This document shows positions 43,401 through 50,755 of a stretch of DNA of 64,000 nt, one piece after another. This stretch comes from Ulvibacter antarcticus. GTDB lineage: Bacteria > Bacteroidota > Bacteroidia > Flavobacteriales > Flavobacteriaceae. The stretch covers positions 248,001 through 312,000 of the forward strand of contig NZ_REFC01000013.1 in NCBI RefSeq assembly GCF_003688405.1, in the 5' to 3' direction. Every line of letters starts with the position of its first letter. The first letter of the stretch is position 1. Under the pieces are notes generated by a model. The model was not told where the DNA came from, did no database searches, and saw only the letters and a list, made by a program, of their open reading frames with translations. The translations under genes and the position numbers were made by a program.

Positions 43401-43693
43401 AAAATGGTATATCTGTTGTTATTGCTCCTGAAGGCACAAGAAGCGGGAGTAAAGAATTAGGTGCTTTTAAGAAAGGTGCTTTTCATATGGCGATGCAGGC
43501 CGGGGTGCCGATTATCCCGGTAGTGATCAAGAATGCCTATATGGCTATGCCAAAAGGTTCCAGCATGCTAAAACCTACTCATATTGAAGTTGTAGTATTA
43601 GATCCCGTTGACACTTCACTTTGGAAAGTTAAAAACCTTAACCAACATATCGAAGACGTACGAAATATGTTTGTAGAGGAGTTGGAGAATTAA
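40460..43693 (+). CDS. fusion of glycerol-3-phosphate acyltransferase (PlsB-like), HAD-IB hydrolase and 1-acylglycerol-3-phosphate acyltransferase (PlsC)
   Basis: The 1077-residue protein has three parts. Residues 1 to about 480 are PlsB/GPAT-like, with HKTYLD (H92-D97), NIEGTRSRTGK and YVPVSIVYDLIPD. Residues about 625-840 are a HAD-IB phosphatase with FFDMDRTLI (D631, D633), ISAATSYQ and YFYTDSIEDYPLLE. Residues about 880-1077 are PlsC, with NHQSAADF (H919-D924), APEGTRSGSKELGAFKKGAF and VPIIPVVI. It could convert glycerol 3-phosphate to phosphatidate on one chain, and the HAD part may remove a phosphate. Mycobacteria have PlsB2 and a HAD-PlsC protein as separate neighbours. Confidence 0.9.
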   Translation: MDHIIDHPKFQDALLKLAGELDMDIGDVQKEAIGYIKELYTQQHPMAKLLSVKGFNYILSRAYSDNIDVDPKGIKNLMKLMRTNSVAFIMTHKTYLDTLVLISTLARFGMPVPYSFGGSNLAFPGLKQLGNHAGLIFIRRSFKDNVIYKAALRHYISTIIDKGDHLTWNIEGTRSRTGKIIYPQMGILKYIMEGRKQSSRDIKYVPVSIVYDLIPDVKEMTEQGKGNAKKSENVMEAVTYVRKLGHDYGRAAIRFGEPVEVDEHLNAIIPDLEEDSYSDKNTLPRFAFELIHKANTITPVTTVSLVCNVLLNDFALTKKEIEYKVNKLMTYIGEKKADVLIDRGNKIGVTIQTALNLLMAAGIVQKSRAGQRAQYSLAASEYLPATYYANMASGHLYHRAFIEMALVKIKNDHSENRILNFWKEIMELRNLFKFEFFYTNKAKFSTEIEDELKRFDPNWRQILTNPNGDISGLLVKQNLFVSRAILLSYLEANKIVCHSLNNWDTDDEFKDEDFIELCMFKGKELHWQSRITRLDSVSKPFLTNALRFAKNSKLTPVERKLDYNRLDDWMLQLEDISERLAFLKRIEVMPDLKLITGISSEKTRVPESGDGLLPKQTKKQEEGPHITAFFDMDRTLINDFSAKKFMQTRLFSGKTSVKEYLTQFATALVFSAGNRDFEILTKIAAVGVKGIPESVFAELGESVYNDFLATTIYPESRELIASHLDRGHRIVIISAATSYQIEPIAKELGIKDVYCTKMEVRKGKFTGRVAEMCWGEGKARAARNFAKKHDVDLSKSYFYTDSIEDYPLLEIVGNPIATNPDSALSQVAFENEWPILRFEEPVGKPVVNGFRTGLAVASIYPSAVRGLIRGAITMSRREAANATFASIGDLGTKLAGLEIAVKGKHNLEEIRPAVFCFNHQSAADFFILMKLIRNNITGVAKKELERTPVGPIFTALGAIYVDRADKSKAIAAMQPAVDALKNGISVVIAPEGTRSGSKELGAFKKGAFHMAMQAGVPIIPVVIKNAYMAMPKGSSMLKPTHIEVVVLDPVDTSLWKVKNLNQHIEDVRNMFVEELEN

Positions 43694-43734
43694 TAGTTGA
43701 TCGTAAATTACTAACCATTAAAAACGATGAATCG

Positions 43735-44736
43735 ATGAAATTAAATGTAGGATTACTTGGGGGAGGATCGTGGGGGACCACAGTTGCTTCCTTAACTGCT
43801 AAAAATTGTGCTACCACATTGTGGGCGCGAAATGAAGAAACGGTACGAGAGATTAATGAAGAACATACCAATACCAAATACCTACCTGGGGCCAAATTAC
43901 ACAAGTCATTAAAGGCTTCAACGTCTATTGAAGATACCGTAAAAGATGCCGATGTGATTGTTATGGGAGTTCCGTCCCAACATTTTCGCGAAGTTTTACG
44001 AGCTGCCAAGCCATTTATTAGGCCTTGGATTCCTATTGTTAGTTTATCCAAAGGATTAGAAATGGGAACAAAAATGCGAATGACCCAAATTATCGCTGAA
44101 GAACTTCCCGGTCATCCTGCTGGCGTATTAACAGGGCCTAATCTTGCCAAAGAAATACATTCGGGGCAGGCTGCTGCTGCAGTTATTGCCATGGTCGATA
44201 AAACGATAGCAAAAAACCTGCAACAAGTATTTAGTACAGGATTATTCAGGGTTTATACAAACACCGATGTTATTGGTTGTGAATTGGGCGGTGCTTTAAA
44301 AAATATTATGGCGATCGCTACCGGTATGGGTGACGGCGCAAATGCCGGAGACAATACCAGAGCAGCTCTAATCACTAGAGGACTTTCGGAATTAACCAGA
44401 CTGGGAACTGCCATGGGGGGAAGACGAAGAACTTTTGCCGGACTTGCCGGTATGGGAGATCTTGTTGCTACTTGCTCAAGTTCTAAGAGTAGAAATCACC
44501 ATGTGGGATTTGAACTAGGTCGAGGTAAGAGCCTTGAACAGATTATCGAAGAAATGTCGGAAGTAGCTGAAGGGGTAAAGACGGCCAAGGTTGTGATGGA
44601 ATTGTCTAAGGATTATAACGTAGATATGCCAATCTCACGTGAAGTTTATAAGGTCTTATACGAAGGAAATACTGTTTATGATGCATTTAAAGGTCTTGTT
44701 AAGCTTGAAAGTGGATCGGAACAAGAGCCGGGATAG
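43735..44736 (+). CDS. gpsA: NAD(P)H-dependent glycerol-3-phosphate dehydrogenase
   Basis: The 333-residue protein has the Rossmann motif GLLGGGSWGTTVA at residues 6-18, WARNEETVREIN, GPNLAKEI, GCELGGALKNIMAIATGMGDG with the catalytic Lys, TFAGLAGMGDLVATC and RNHHVGFELGRG, all diagnostic for GpsA. It reduces DHAP to glycerol 3-phosphate, the substrate of the acyltransferase fusion encoded just upstream, so the operon supplies its own backbone. Whether another gpsA exists elsewhere in the genome cannot be seen. Confidence 0.95.
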   Translation: MKLNVGLLGGGSWGTTVASLTAKNCATTLWARNEETVREINEEHTNTKYLPGAKLHKSLKASTSIEDTVKDADVIVMGVPSQHFREVLRAAKPFIRPWIPIVSLSKGLEMGTKMRMTQIIAEELPGHPAGVLTGPNLAKEIHSGQAAAAVIAMVDKTIAKNLQQVFSTGLFRVYTNTDVIGCELGGALKNIMAIATGMGDGANAGDNTRAALITRGLSELTRLGTAMGGRRRTFAGLAGMGDLVATCSSSKSRNHHVGFELGRGKSLEQIIEEMSEVAEGVKTAKVVMELSKDYNVDMPISREVYKVLYEGNTVYDAFKGLVKLESGSEQEPG

Positions 44737-44749
44737 ATACTTATTGTAG

Positions 44750-44917
44750 TTATATCTTGTTATCATAGGATTTCCTAATCAATTCTGCTTTACTATTTAT
44801 ACCTAAAGCCTTGTAAATATTTTTTATGTGCGAGCGTATGGTGTTGATTGATACAAAAAGATCATCTGCAATCATTTTATAGCTTTTGCCTGCAACAATT
44901 CCTTTAATGATTTTAAC
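44750..44917 (-). pseudogene. LuxR/GerE HTH remnant
   Basis: Read on the minus strand, this encodes VKIIKGIVAGKSYKMIADDL followed by FVSINTIRSHIKNIYKALGI and ends KSYDNKI-stop, a clear LuxR-type C-terminal HTH. There is no start or receiver domain upstream in that frame; a TTTTTTT run at about 44929-44935 coincides with a frame change, and the region beyond is degenerate. It is the tail of a lost response regulator within the 427-base gap 44737-45163. Confidence 0.75.
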
Positions 44918-45163
44918 CGATGGGCGAAAAAAATAGGCTTTTCATCCACTGAATTAATGCCATTAGCAGGACCCTCAAGTGCAGCAATTGCTATAAAATA
45001 ATTAATAAAAAAAATAGTAAAAAACTTAACCAAAAAGAATGTGGATTGGTTGACAAATATTGAAATCATTTACAAAAGCAGTGTGAGTGACTATTTTATA
45101 GCAGAACTTGTATCTATTCGATATAAAAAAAGGAGTTTAATAATGAATTAAATTTTAGAAATT

Positions 45164-45616
45164 ATGAAAACACTTAAAAACCAGCTTGTTTTAATAGCGA
45201 TATTTGTAACTTTAGTGGGCGCATACTCACAAGAAAATAAATCGAACCAGTAGTTACTTTACAAAACAGGAAATCCCCTCGATTGGCCCTCTGAACTGGA
45301 TGCTGTTATTGCTGCCCCAAAAAACCATAAAATATTATTGGAGAATGACAAGGTGAGAGTGTTAGAAGTTACTTTGGTACTAGGCGAAAAAGAGGCGCTA
45401 CATCACCATCGATGGCCAAGTGTTTTATACATTCAGGAAGCTGGTGATTTTATTGATTATGATGGTGAAGGAAACGTAACTTTTGATTCACGTCAGCTGC
45501 CGGAACCATTACCTATGCCATTTACAATGTACAAAGATCCGGAAGCGCCTCATTCGGTAGTGAACTTGAGCAAAACAGAAACTATTCGCCTAATTCGCGT
45601 TGAGATGAAACAATAA
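45164..45616 (+). pseudogene. exported cupin-domain protein interrupted by TAG at codon 30
   Basis: The frame starts MKTLKNQLVLIAIFVTLVGA with a good signal peptide, meets TAG at 45251-45253, and continues in the same frame as a cupin (NDKVRVLEVTLVLGEKEALH, HHRWPSVLYIQEAGDF, EAPHSVVNLSKTETIRL) to a stop at 45616. The metal-binding HHH of cupin motif 1 is intact. Either it is a young nonsense mutation or sequence error, or the downstream part is made from an internal start without its signal. It sits next to the LuxR remnant, which supports decay. Confidence 0.8.
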
Positions 45617-45650
45617 CTAACTATTAATCATAATAAATTCTTTCTGAAAA

Positions 45651-45986
45651 ATGAAAAAAGAACACGAAAAATGGAGCAAAACAGAACTGCAACTGTATAT
45701 TCTTTTAGCTTGCGCAAATGCAGATAATAAAGAGACCGAAGAGGAACTAGCCATGATTCAGTCTAAAGTCCCGAAGGAGACATTCGATAAATTATATGAA
45801 CTCTTCAAAGGTGATTCAGAAAAGAAACAACTCAAGAGAATATCCCGAAATATTCATTTACATAATTATAGTTTTTCGGAACTATCGGGTTTCCGAAGAG
45901 AAATGTATGAGATTTACTTTTCAGACTGCAATTTTACAATGATGGAAAAACGATTGGATTGGACTTTGGATAATATTCTTTATTAA
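45651..45986 (+). CDS. small helical protein of unknown function (possibly TerB-like)
   Basis: The 111-residue protein is acidic and helical. LYILLACANADNKETEEELA resembles the first helix pair of TerB-like folds (hydrophobic helix, Asp/Asn turn, acidic helix), but the match is weak and the metal-binding residues cannot be confirmed. It is convergent with the 133-residue gene downstream, which has a similar helical makeup. No function is proposed. Confidence 0.5.
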   Translation: MKKEHEKWSKTELQLYILLACANADNKETEEELAMIQSKVPKETFDKLYELFKGDSEKKQLKRISRNIHLHNYSFSELSGFRREMYEIYFSDCNFTMMEKRLDWTLDNILY

Positions 45987-46025
45987 AAAACAGAAAAATA
46001 TAAAGGGCACAATTGTTATTTCATA

Positions 46026-46427
46026 CTAGCTAAAAAGAAGCTTCAGTCTGCCAAGCATAATAAGTTCCGACTTGTTCATTCCTGAAAAAGAATTTGCTAT
46101 AACATTCGCTGTTTTCCAGATCAATTTTTTCCTTTCCTTACTAAACAGGGAGGTGTTTTGTTTGTAGAACTCTGTAAAGCTCTTGAAGCATTCATTTGCA
46201 TCAAGGTTATCATATTCGAACCAATCAAATACAATTTCAATCTGATAGGCTGCATCCTCCTGAAATGAATCTTTATAGTCGTCCATATTTTTCCATTCCA
46301 GTAAGACCATTTGTTGCAGTGCCTTATATTCTGCTTTTCTTACTATCTTATCACTCGCAGCGATGGCGTAAAATAGTTCGCCGAGTTTTTGATAAAACAG
46401 GACATGTAATTTTTCCATCTCTTCCAT
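46026..46427 (-). CDS. small helical protein of unknown function (possibly TerB-like)
   Basis: The 133-residue protein reads KLGELFYAIAASDKIVRKAE, then YKALQQMVLLEWKNMDD and FKSFTEFYKQNTSLFSKERK. The AIAASDKIVRKAEYKALQQM segment has the hydrophobic helix, Asp-containing turn and acidic/amphipathic helix seen in TerB-like domains. It is divergent from the histidine kinase gene, and the 106 bases between them hold an FNR-type box, so it may also respond to oxygen, although the box geometry favours the kinase side. Confidence 0.5.
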   Translation of the reverse strand: MEEMEKLHVLFYQKLGELFYAIAASDKIVRKAEYKALQQMVLLEWKNMDDYKDSFQEDAAYQIEIVFDWFEYDNLDANECFKSFTEFYKQNTSLFSKERKKLIWKTANVIANSFSGMNKSELIMLGRLKLLFS

Positions 46428-46485
46428 AATGTTATCACTTCATATTATAAATGATAAAACTAATAAGGATAGCTATATCTAATTA

Positions 46486-46529
46486 TGATAAATATCAGTT
46501 TCCCCAACTGTTTTAAATCAGTATTTTTG
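46486..46529 (+). promoter_or_regulatory. FNR-type box and promoter of the histidine kinase gene
   Basis: TGAT-AAAT-ATCA (46486-46497) lies with its centre 30.5 bases before TATTTTTG (46522-46529). Its centre is about 40 bases before the inferred transcription start, the class II activator position. Confidence 0.75.
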
Positions 46530-46533
46530 AATA

Positions 46534-48051
46534 ATGAAGGTTTTTGAAGAAAAAAAGGGTAATATTTTTAAATTACTTTCTGAAGCGATTTCAGAAGGAA
46601 TTATAATTGTGAATATAAAACAGGAAATTGTTGCTTCAAATGAAGCGGCAAACGAGATGTTTGGATATGCTGAAGGCGAATTGATAGGGAAACCACTTGA
46701 GCTCTTAATTCCGAAGCAATACAGAAAAAATCACGACGGACATTTTAACGGTTTTTTAAAGAAGTCAAATACTCGCCAAATGGGTCACGGTAGAGATTTG
46801 TATGGTCTAACAAAAGATGGTGTGCAAATTCCTGTTGAAGCAGGCTTAAACCCTTTTGAAATTTATGGCTCTCAATATATTATGGCATTGGTGAGTGATA
46901 TTTCGGTACGTAAGGAAATGGAACAGGAGCTGCGTCAATGGTCTAATATTTTTAATGAATCTCTTAACGAAATTTTCATTTTTGATTCCGAAACCTTACG
47001 ATTCACAAACGTCAATAAAGGAGCTCAGATAAATATTGGCTATTCATTAGAAGAGCTTAAAAATTTTACTCCAGTCGATATTAAACCCGACTTCGACGAA
47101 ACTTCATTTCGGGAGCTATTGATCCCTCTTTTGGATAAGACGATAGAGAAGCTCGATTTTGAAACTTTTCATCAAAGAAAGGATGGTTCTCTCTATCCGG
47201 TCGAGGTGCATCTACAGTCATCTATGATTGGTGATAAACAAATGTTTGTGGCCATTATATTGGATATTTCTGAACGTTTTGAATACACTCAAAAACTTGA
47301 GAATACCGTTAAAGAAAGAACAAGACAACTAAGTGAAGCGCTTGTTAAAGAAAGAGAACTAAATGATTTAAAAACGAAGTTTCTTTCGTTGGTATCTCAT
47401 GAGTTTAAAACGCCATTAAGTGGAATTTTTTCGTCTATAAATCTACTTGAAAGGTATACCGAGTCCGAGCAGCAAGACAAGAGAAATAAACATATAAAAA
47501 CTATTAGAAGCAAGGTAAAGTATCTGGATAATATTTTAACCGACTTTTTATCGGTGGAGCGCTTAGAAAGTGGCAATCAAGCTTATAAATTTTCAAATTT
47601 CCCTATAAGCAAGGTAATTAATGAAGTCGTGTATGATGCTAATATGTTACTAAAAGACGGACAGAAGATCAATTATCCTAACAATATTGACGAAATATAT
47701 ATCGATTTCGATGAAAATATTCTTCAACTAATAATGGTAAATTTAGTGAATAACGCTATTAAATATTCACCCGAATATTCTACAGTTGATATTGACTTTA
47801 CTTTTGAAAACAATCAACTTACAATTGAAATTAAAGATGAAGGAATAGGAATTCCGGATTCAGAAAAAAAGTATATGTTCAATAGGTATTTTAGGGCTGA
47901 AAATGCTTTGTTAATACAGGGAACAGGAATTGGTTTAAACATTGTAAAAAGCCATTTAGAAAATCTTGGAGGCACGATTACATTTGAAAGTGAGGAAAAT
48001 GTAGGTAGTGTATTTAGTATAAAAGTTCCTTTAAACTCAAATAATTCTTAA
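46534..48051 (+). CDS. PAS-PAS sensor histidine kinase
   Basis: The 505-residue protein has two PAS domains (about residues 10-125, ITVNIKQEIVASNEAANEMF-like and GHGRDLYGLTKDG; about 137-250, HQRKDGSLYPVEVHLQ), a coiled linker, HisKA with phospho-acceptor His289 in LVSHEFKTPL, and HATPase with NLVNNAIKYS and DEGIGIPDSEKKYMF plus GTGIGLNIVKSHLE. There is no membrane segment, so it is a cytosolic sensor, perhaps of redox state or a gas via PAS. It ends one base before the response regulator ATG, so the pair is cognate. Confidence 0.93.
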   Translation: MKVFEEKKGNIFKLLSEAISEGIIIVNIKQEIVASNEAANEMFGYAEGELIGKPLELLIPKQYRKNHDGHFNGFLKKSNTRQMGHGRDLYGLTKDGVQIPVEAGLNPFEIYGSQYIMALVSDISVRKEMEQELRQWSNIFNESLNEIFIFDSETLRFTNVNKGAQINIGYSLEELKNFTPVDIKPDFDETSFRELLIPLLDKTIEKLDFETFHQRKDGSLYPVEVHLQSSMIGDKQMFVAIILDISERFEYTQKLENTVKERTRQLSEALVKERELNDLKTKFLSLVSHEFKTPLSGIFSSINLLERYTESEQQDKRNKHIKTIRSKVKYLDNILTDFLSVERLESGNQAYKFSNFPISKVINEVVYDANMLLKDGQKINYPNNIDEIYIDFDENILQLIMVNLVNNAIKYSPEYSTVDIDFTFENNQLTIEIKDEGIGIPDSEKKYMFNRYFRAENALLIQGTGIGLNIVKSHLENLGGTITFESEENVGSVFSIKVPLNSNNS

Positions 48052-49101
48052 ATGAAAACAGTATTAATAATAGAAGACGATACAGCGCTAAGAGAGAATA
48101 CTGCGGAATTGCTGGAATTAGAAAAGTATAATGTTTATACTGCGCCCAATGGTAAAATTGGTGTAGAACTTGCGGGTATTCATAAACCCGATATCATTGT
48201 TTGCGATATCATGATGCCGGAGTTGGATGGATATGGAGTATTGGAACGAATTTCTGGCAATCCGGCTACTAGTCATATCCCTTTTATTTTCCTAACAGCG
48301 AAAACAGAACACAAAGAAATTAGGAAGGGGATGGATTTGGGAGCAGACGATTATATAACAAAACCCTTTGAAGAGGATGAGCTCTTAAGTGCGATAGAGA
48401 GTAGACTAGCGAAGGCCCATCTATTGCTAGGGAAGACCGATAAGCTTGATAGACTCAAGAAGGATGAGGACTCCTTAAGAGATCTCAATGATCTAAAAAA
48501 TTATTTTGATGACCATGGAAAGCTGTTAAAATGTAAAAAAGGAACGTTTGTATATGAGCAAGGTGAGCATTCAAATAATATCTATTTAATTCTCAAGGGC
48601 GTTGTAAAAAGTCATAAGATGGATATAAATGGTAAGGAGCTTATTACGAATCTTCATAAAGCGGATGAGTTTTTGGGGTTTTCTTCTCTTGATTTGGTAT
48701 CTCCTTATCAGGAGAGCGCAACGGCGGTAGAAGATTCAGAACTTGCTGCTGTATCAAAAAATGACTTGGTAGAGGTGCTAAAAACTAATAGAAATGTTTC
48801 ACTAGAACTAATGAATGTACTTGCCGAAAATCTTTCCGAAGTAAAAGGGCAACTGCTGCAAATGGCCTATGGATCTGTGCGTAAAAAGACAGCTAACACT
48901 ATCCTTCAATTTGCGGAAGTTATGAGTAAAAAACCTGAGGAGGCCATAAAAATATCTCGACATGACCTTGCGAGTGTTGCGGGAATTGCTACCGAGAGCC
49001 TTATTCGTACGTTATCGGGCTTTAAAAAAGACGGTATTATAGAGATAGAAGGGCGAAATATTAAGATACTGGATCTTTCGGCTTTAGAGTCTATGGAGTA
49101 A
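48052..49101 (+). CDS. response regulator fused to a CRP/FNR-type regulator
   Basis: The 349-residue protein starts with a receiver domain (IEDD at 7-10, phospho-acceptor Asp52 in CDIMMP, LTAKTE, YITKPF). It continues with a cyclic-nucleotide-binding beta roll (about 155-275, LKCKKGTFVYEQGEHSNNIY) and a Crp-type winged helix (about 280-345, ISRHDLASVAGIATESLIRT) whose recognition helix has Glu and Arg (about E314 and R318) spaced as in CRP and FNR. No N-terminal cysteine cluster is present, so oxygen sensing is not by an FNR-type Fe-S cluster. Its targets are probably the TGAY-N4-RTCA boxes nearby. Confidence 0.93.
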   Translation: MKTVLIIEDDTALRENTAELLELEKYNVYTAPNGKIGVELAGIHKPDIIVCDIMMPELDGYGVLERISGNPATSHIPFIFLTAKTEHKEIRKGMDLGADDYITKPFEEDELLSAIESRLAKAHLLLGKTDKLDRLKKDEDSLRDLNDLKNYFDDHGKLLKCKKGTFVYEQGEHSNNIYLILKGVVKSHKMDINGKELITNLHKADEFLGFSSLDLVSPYQESATAVEDSELAAVSKNDLVEVLKTNRNVSLELMNVLAENLSEVKGQLLQMAYGSVRKKTANTILQFAEVMSKKPEEAIKISRHDLASVAGIATESLIRTLSGFKKDGIIEIEGRNIKILDLSALESME

Positions 49102-49115
49102 TTTTATTCCAAAAC

Positions 49116-49158
49116 TGATTATTATCATTCTTTAGCTTAGATTGACCTTATAGATTTG
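49116..49158 (+). promoter_or_regulatory. FNR-type box and promoter of the universal stress gene
   Basis: TGAT-TATT-ATCA (49116-49127), centre 29.5 bases before TAGATTTG (49151-49158). Confidence 0.78.
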
Positions 49159-49178
49159 CTTCATTACAATTAATACAC

Positions 49179-50015
49179 ATGAAGCAGATATTATTTCCAA
49201 CCGATTTTTCCGAAAATTCTGAAAATGCCATTCGATATGCCTTGAACTTTTTTAAGGATATTGAGGCAGAATTTTATTTTTTACACGTTTCTACGGAAGA
49301 TCAATTTGAGAACAGCGCTTTATTTGTAGCATCCGAATTAGTGATCGATCAATCTGTTGTTTCGGGAGCTTCGGAAAAATTAGAAGTCTTAATAAAGAGA
49401 ATTCAGAATCAGTTCAAAAATAAAAAACACAAGCATCACGGGATACATGAATCAATCCAGTTTATTGAAGCAATAAGAAAAAATGTTAATCATAAACAAA
49501 TTGATTGCATCGTGATGGGCACTAAGGGTGCTTCAAAATTACTTGATACGGCACTGGGAAGCTATACTGCAGATGTGATTAAACGTGTAAAATGCAACAT
49601 ATTAGTAATTCCGGAAAACGCAAAATACTGCGACCCCAGTAATATTGTTTTTCCTACCGATTTCAATATTAATTATACCGATAAGGTATTGAATAGTCTT
49701 TCAGATATTCTGAAATTAAAAAAAGTGAAGATAAATGTGTTGTATATCTCTAAAAAGATAAGAGATCTGAGTGTTTTTCAGAAAAAGAACAGAGCACATT
49801 TACAAGACTATTTAGAGGGAAAACCACATAGTTTTTACTTTATAACGAATGAAAATATAGATGATGCCGTAGAAACATATGTGAGAATTACAAAAGTGGA
49901 TATGATCGCTATGGTTGCCAAAAACCTTAATTATTTTGAGCGCATTCTATTTCATCCAACGGTTGAAAAGATAAGTTATCATACCAAAGTTCCATTTTTA
50001 GTATTACACGAGTAG
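49179..50015 (+). CDS. universal stress protein, two Usp domains
   Basis: The 278-residue protein contains two tandem Usp folds. The first (ILFPTDFSENSENAIRYAL ... VMGTKGASKLLDTALGSYTA) has the G-x2-G-x9-G-S/T-like nucleotide loop. The second (IVFPTDFNINYTDKVLNSL ... MVAKNLNYFERILFHP) lacks that glycine-rich loop and may not bind ATP. Tandem Usp proteins are induced in growth arrest and low oxygen. The gene has its own FNR-type box and lies between the regulator and the nos operon. Confidence 0.88.
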   Translation: MKQILFPTDFSENSENAIRYALNFFKDIEAEFYFLHVSTEDQFENSALFVASELVIDQSVVSGASEKLEVLIKRIQNQFKNKKHKHHGIHESIQFIEAIRKNVNHKQIDCIVMGTKGASKLLDTALGSYTADVIKRVKCNILVIPENAKYCDPSNIVFPTDFNINYTDKVLNSLSDILKLKKVKINVLYISKKIRDLSVFQKKNRAHLQDYLEGKPHSFYFITNENIDDAVETYVRITKVDMIAMVAKNLNYFERILFHPTVEKISYHTKVPFLVLHE

Positions 50016-50077
50016 GTTATACTATTGAGTAATATTCAGCTCCAGCCATTCAATTTAATTTTCTTTTACTCGCTTTT

Positions 50078-50135
50078 ACTTCGGAAAAGTATACAATGTA
50101 ATCAATCCTTCTTCTAGTGCTATTACTTCCGAAGT
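50078..50135. repeat. inverted pair of the dispersed CTTCGGAA octamer
   Basis: ACTTCGGAA (50078-50086) and TTCCGAAGT (50127-50135) form 9-bp inverted arms 40 bases apart in the non-coding gap after the universal stress gene. No T-run follows. Confidence 0.7.
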
Positions 50136-50169
50136 TGCTCCAATGAAAAAAACGCTGAAAAATACCCGA

Positions 50170-50215
50170 ATATGACGAAGGTCATATTTTAAGAATAATC
50201 TCAGTACTATTTTTG
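50170..50215 (+). promoter_or_regulatory. FNR-type box and promoter of the nos operon
   Basis: ATATGAC-GAAG-GTCATAT (50170-50187) is the most symmetrical box in the window. Its centre lies 29.5 bases before TATTTTTG (50208-50215), and the first gene starts at 50242. Confidence 0.82.
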
Positions 50216-50241
50216 ATCCATAATATTAAACAATCATAGCA

Positions 50242-50748
50242 ATGAAATATTTCCTAAAATCCATGACAATACTTTTCACACTAGCACTTATAAGCTGTGG
50301 TGGAGGTGAAGAGAAAAAAGAAGAAAAAATTAGCATTGGCCAAAAACCAAAGGTCGAAACCAAAACGGAAGCTCCTACTTCAAATGAAGTTCCAGCCTCG
50401 CAGCGTATTACACTTGATAATAAAGGAGTAGGTAAAATAAAAAATGTTGAGTTAGGTGCAACCGTAGATCAAGCAATGGTTGACAGAGGTGCAAATCTTT
50501 TTAAAACGAATTGTACCGCTTGTCATAAAATTGACAAGCGTTTTATAGGTCCATCTCCTACAGGAATTTTAAAACGAAGAAGTCCGGAGTGGATAATGAA
50601 TATGATTCTGGATCCTAAGCTGATGGCAGAGGAAGATCAATGCGCAAAAGACCTGTTAATAGAGTTTAATGGGGCTGCAATGGCAAATCAGAACATGACC
50701 GAAGCTCAGGCACGTGATATTTTAGAATATTTTAGAACATTAAACTAA
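50242..50748 (+). CDS. c-type cytochrome lipoprotein of the nos operon
   Basis: The 168-residue protein has a lipoprotein signal (MKYFLKSMTILFTLALISCG, Cys19), a charged linker, and one mono-haem domain with CTACH (C91, C94, H95) and a probable Met axial ligand in NGAAMANQNMTEAQ. It is membrane-anchored and periplasmic. It is the first gene of the nos operon, 7 bases from the fasciclin gene, and is the likely electron donor to NosZ. Confidence 0.92.
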   Translation: MKYFLKSMTILFTLALISCGGGEEKKEEKISIGQKPKVETKTEAPTSNEVPASQRITLDNKGVGKIKNVELGATVDQAMVDRGANLFKTNCTACHKIDKRFIGPSPTGILKRRSPEWIMNMILDPKLMAEEDQCAKDLLIEFNGAAMANQNMTEAQARDILEYFRTLN

Positions 50749-50755
50749 ACTTACC

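Noticed and set aside
44872-45069. 65-codon minus-strand open frame in the decayed patch
   Set aside because: It runs through the LuxR remnant in a different frame and shows no recognisable domain. The HTH coding signal is in the other frame.
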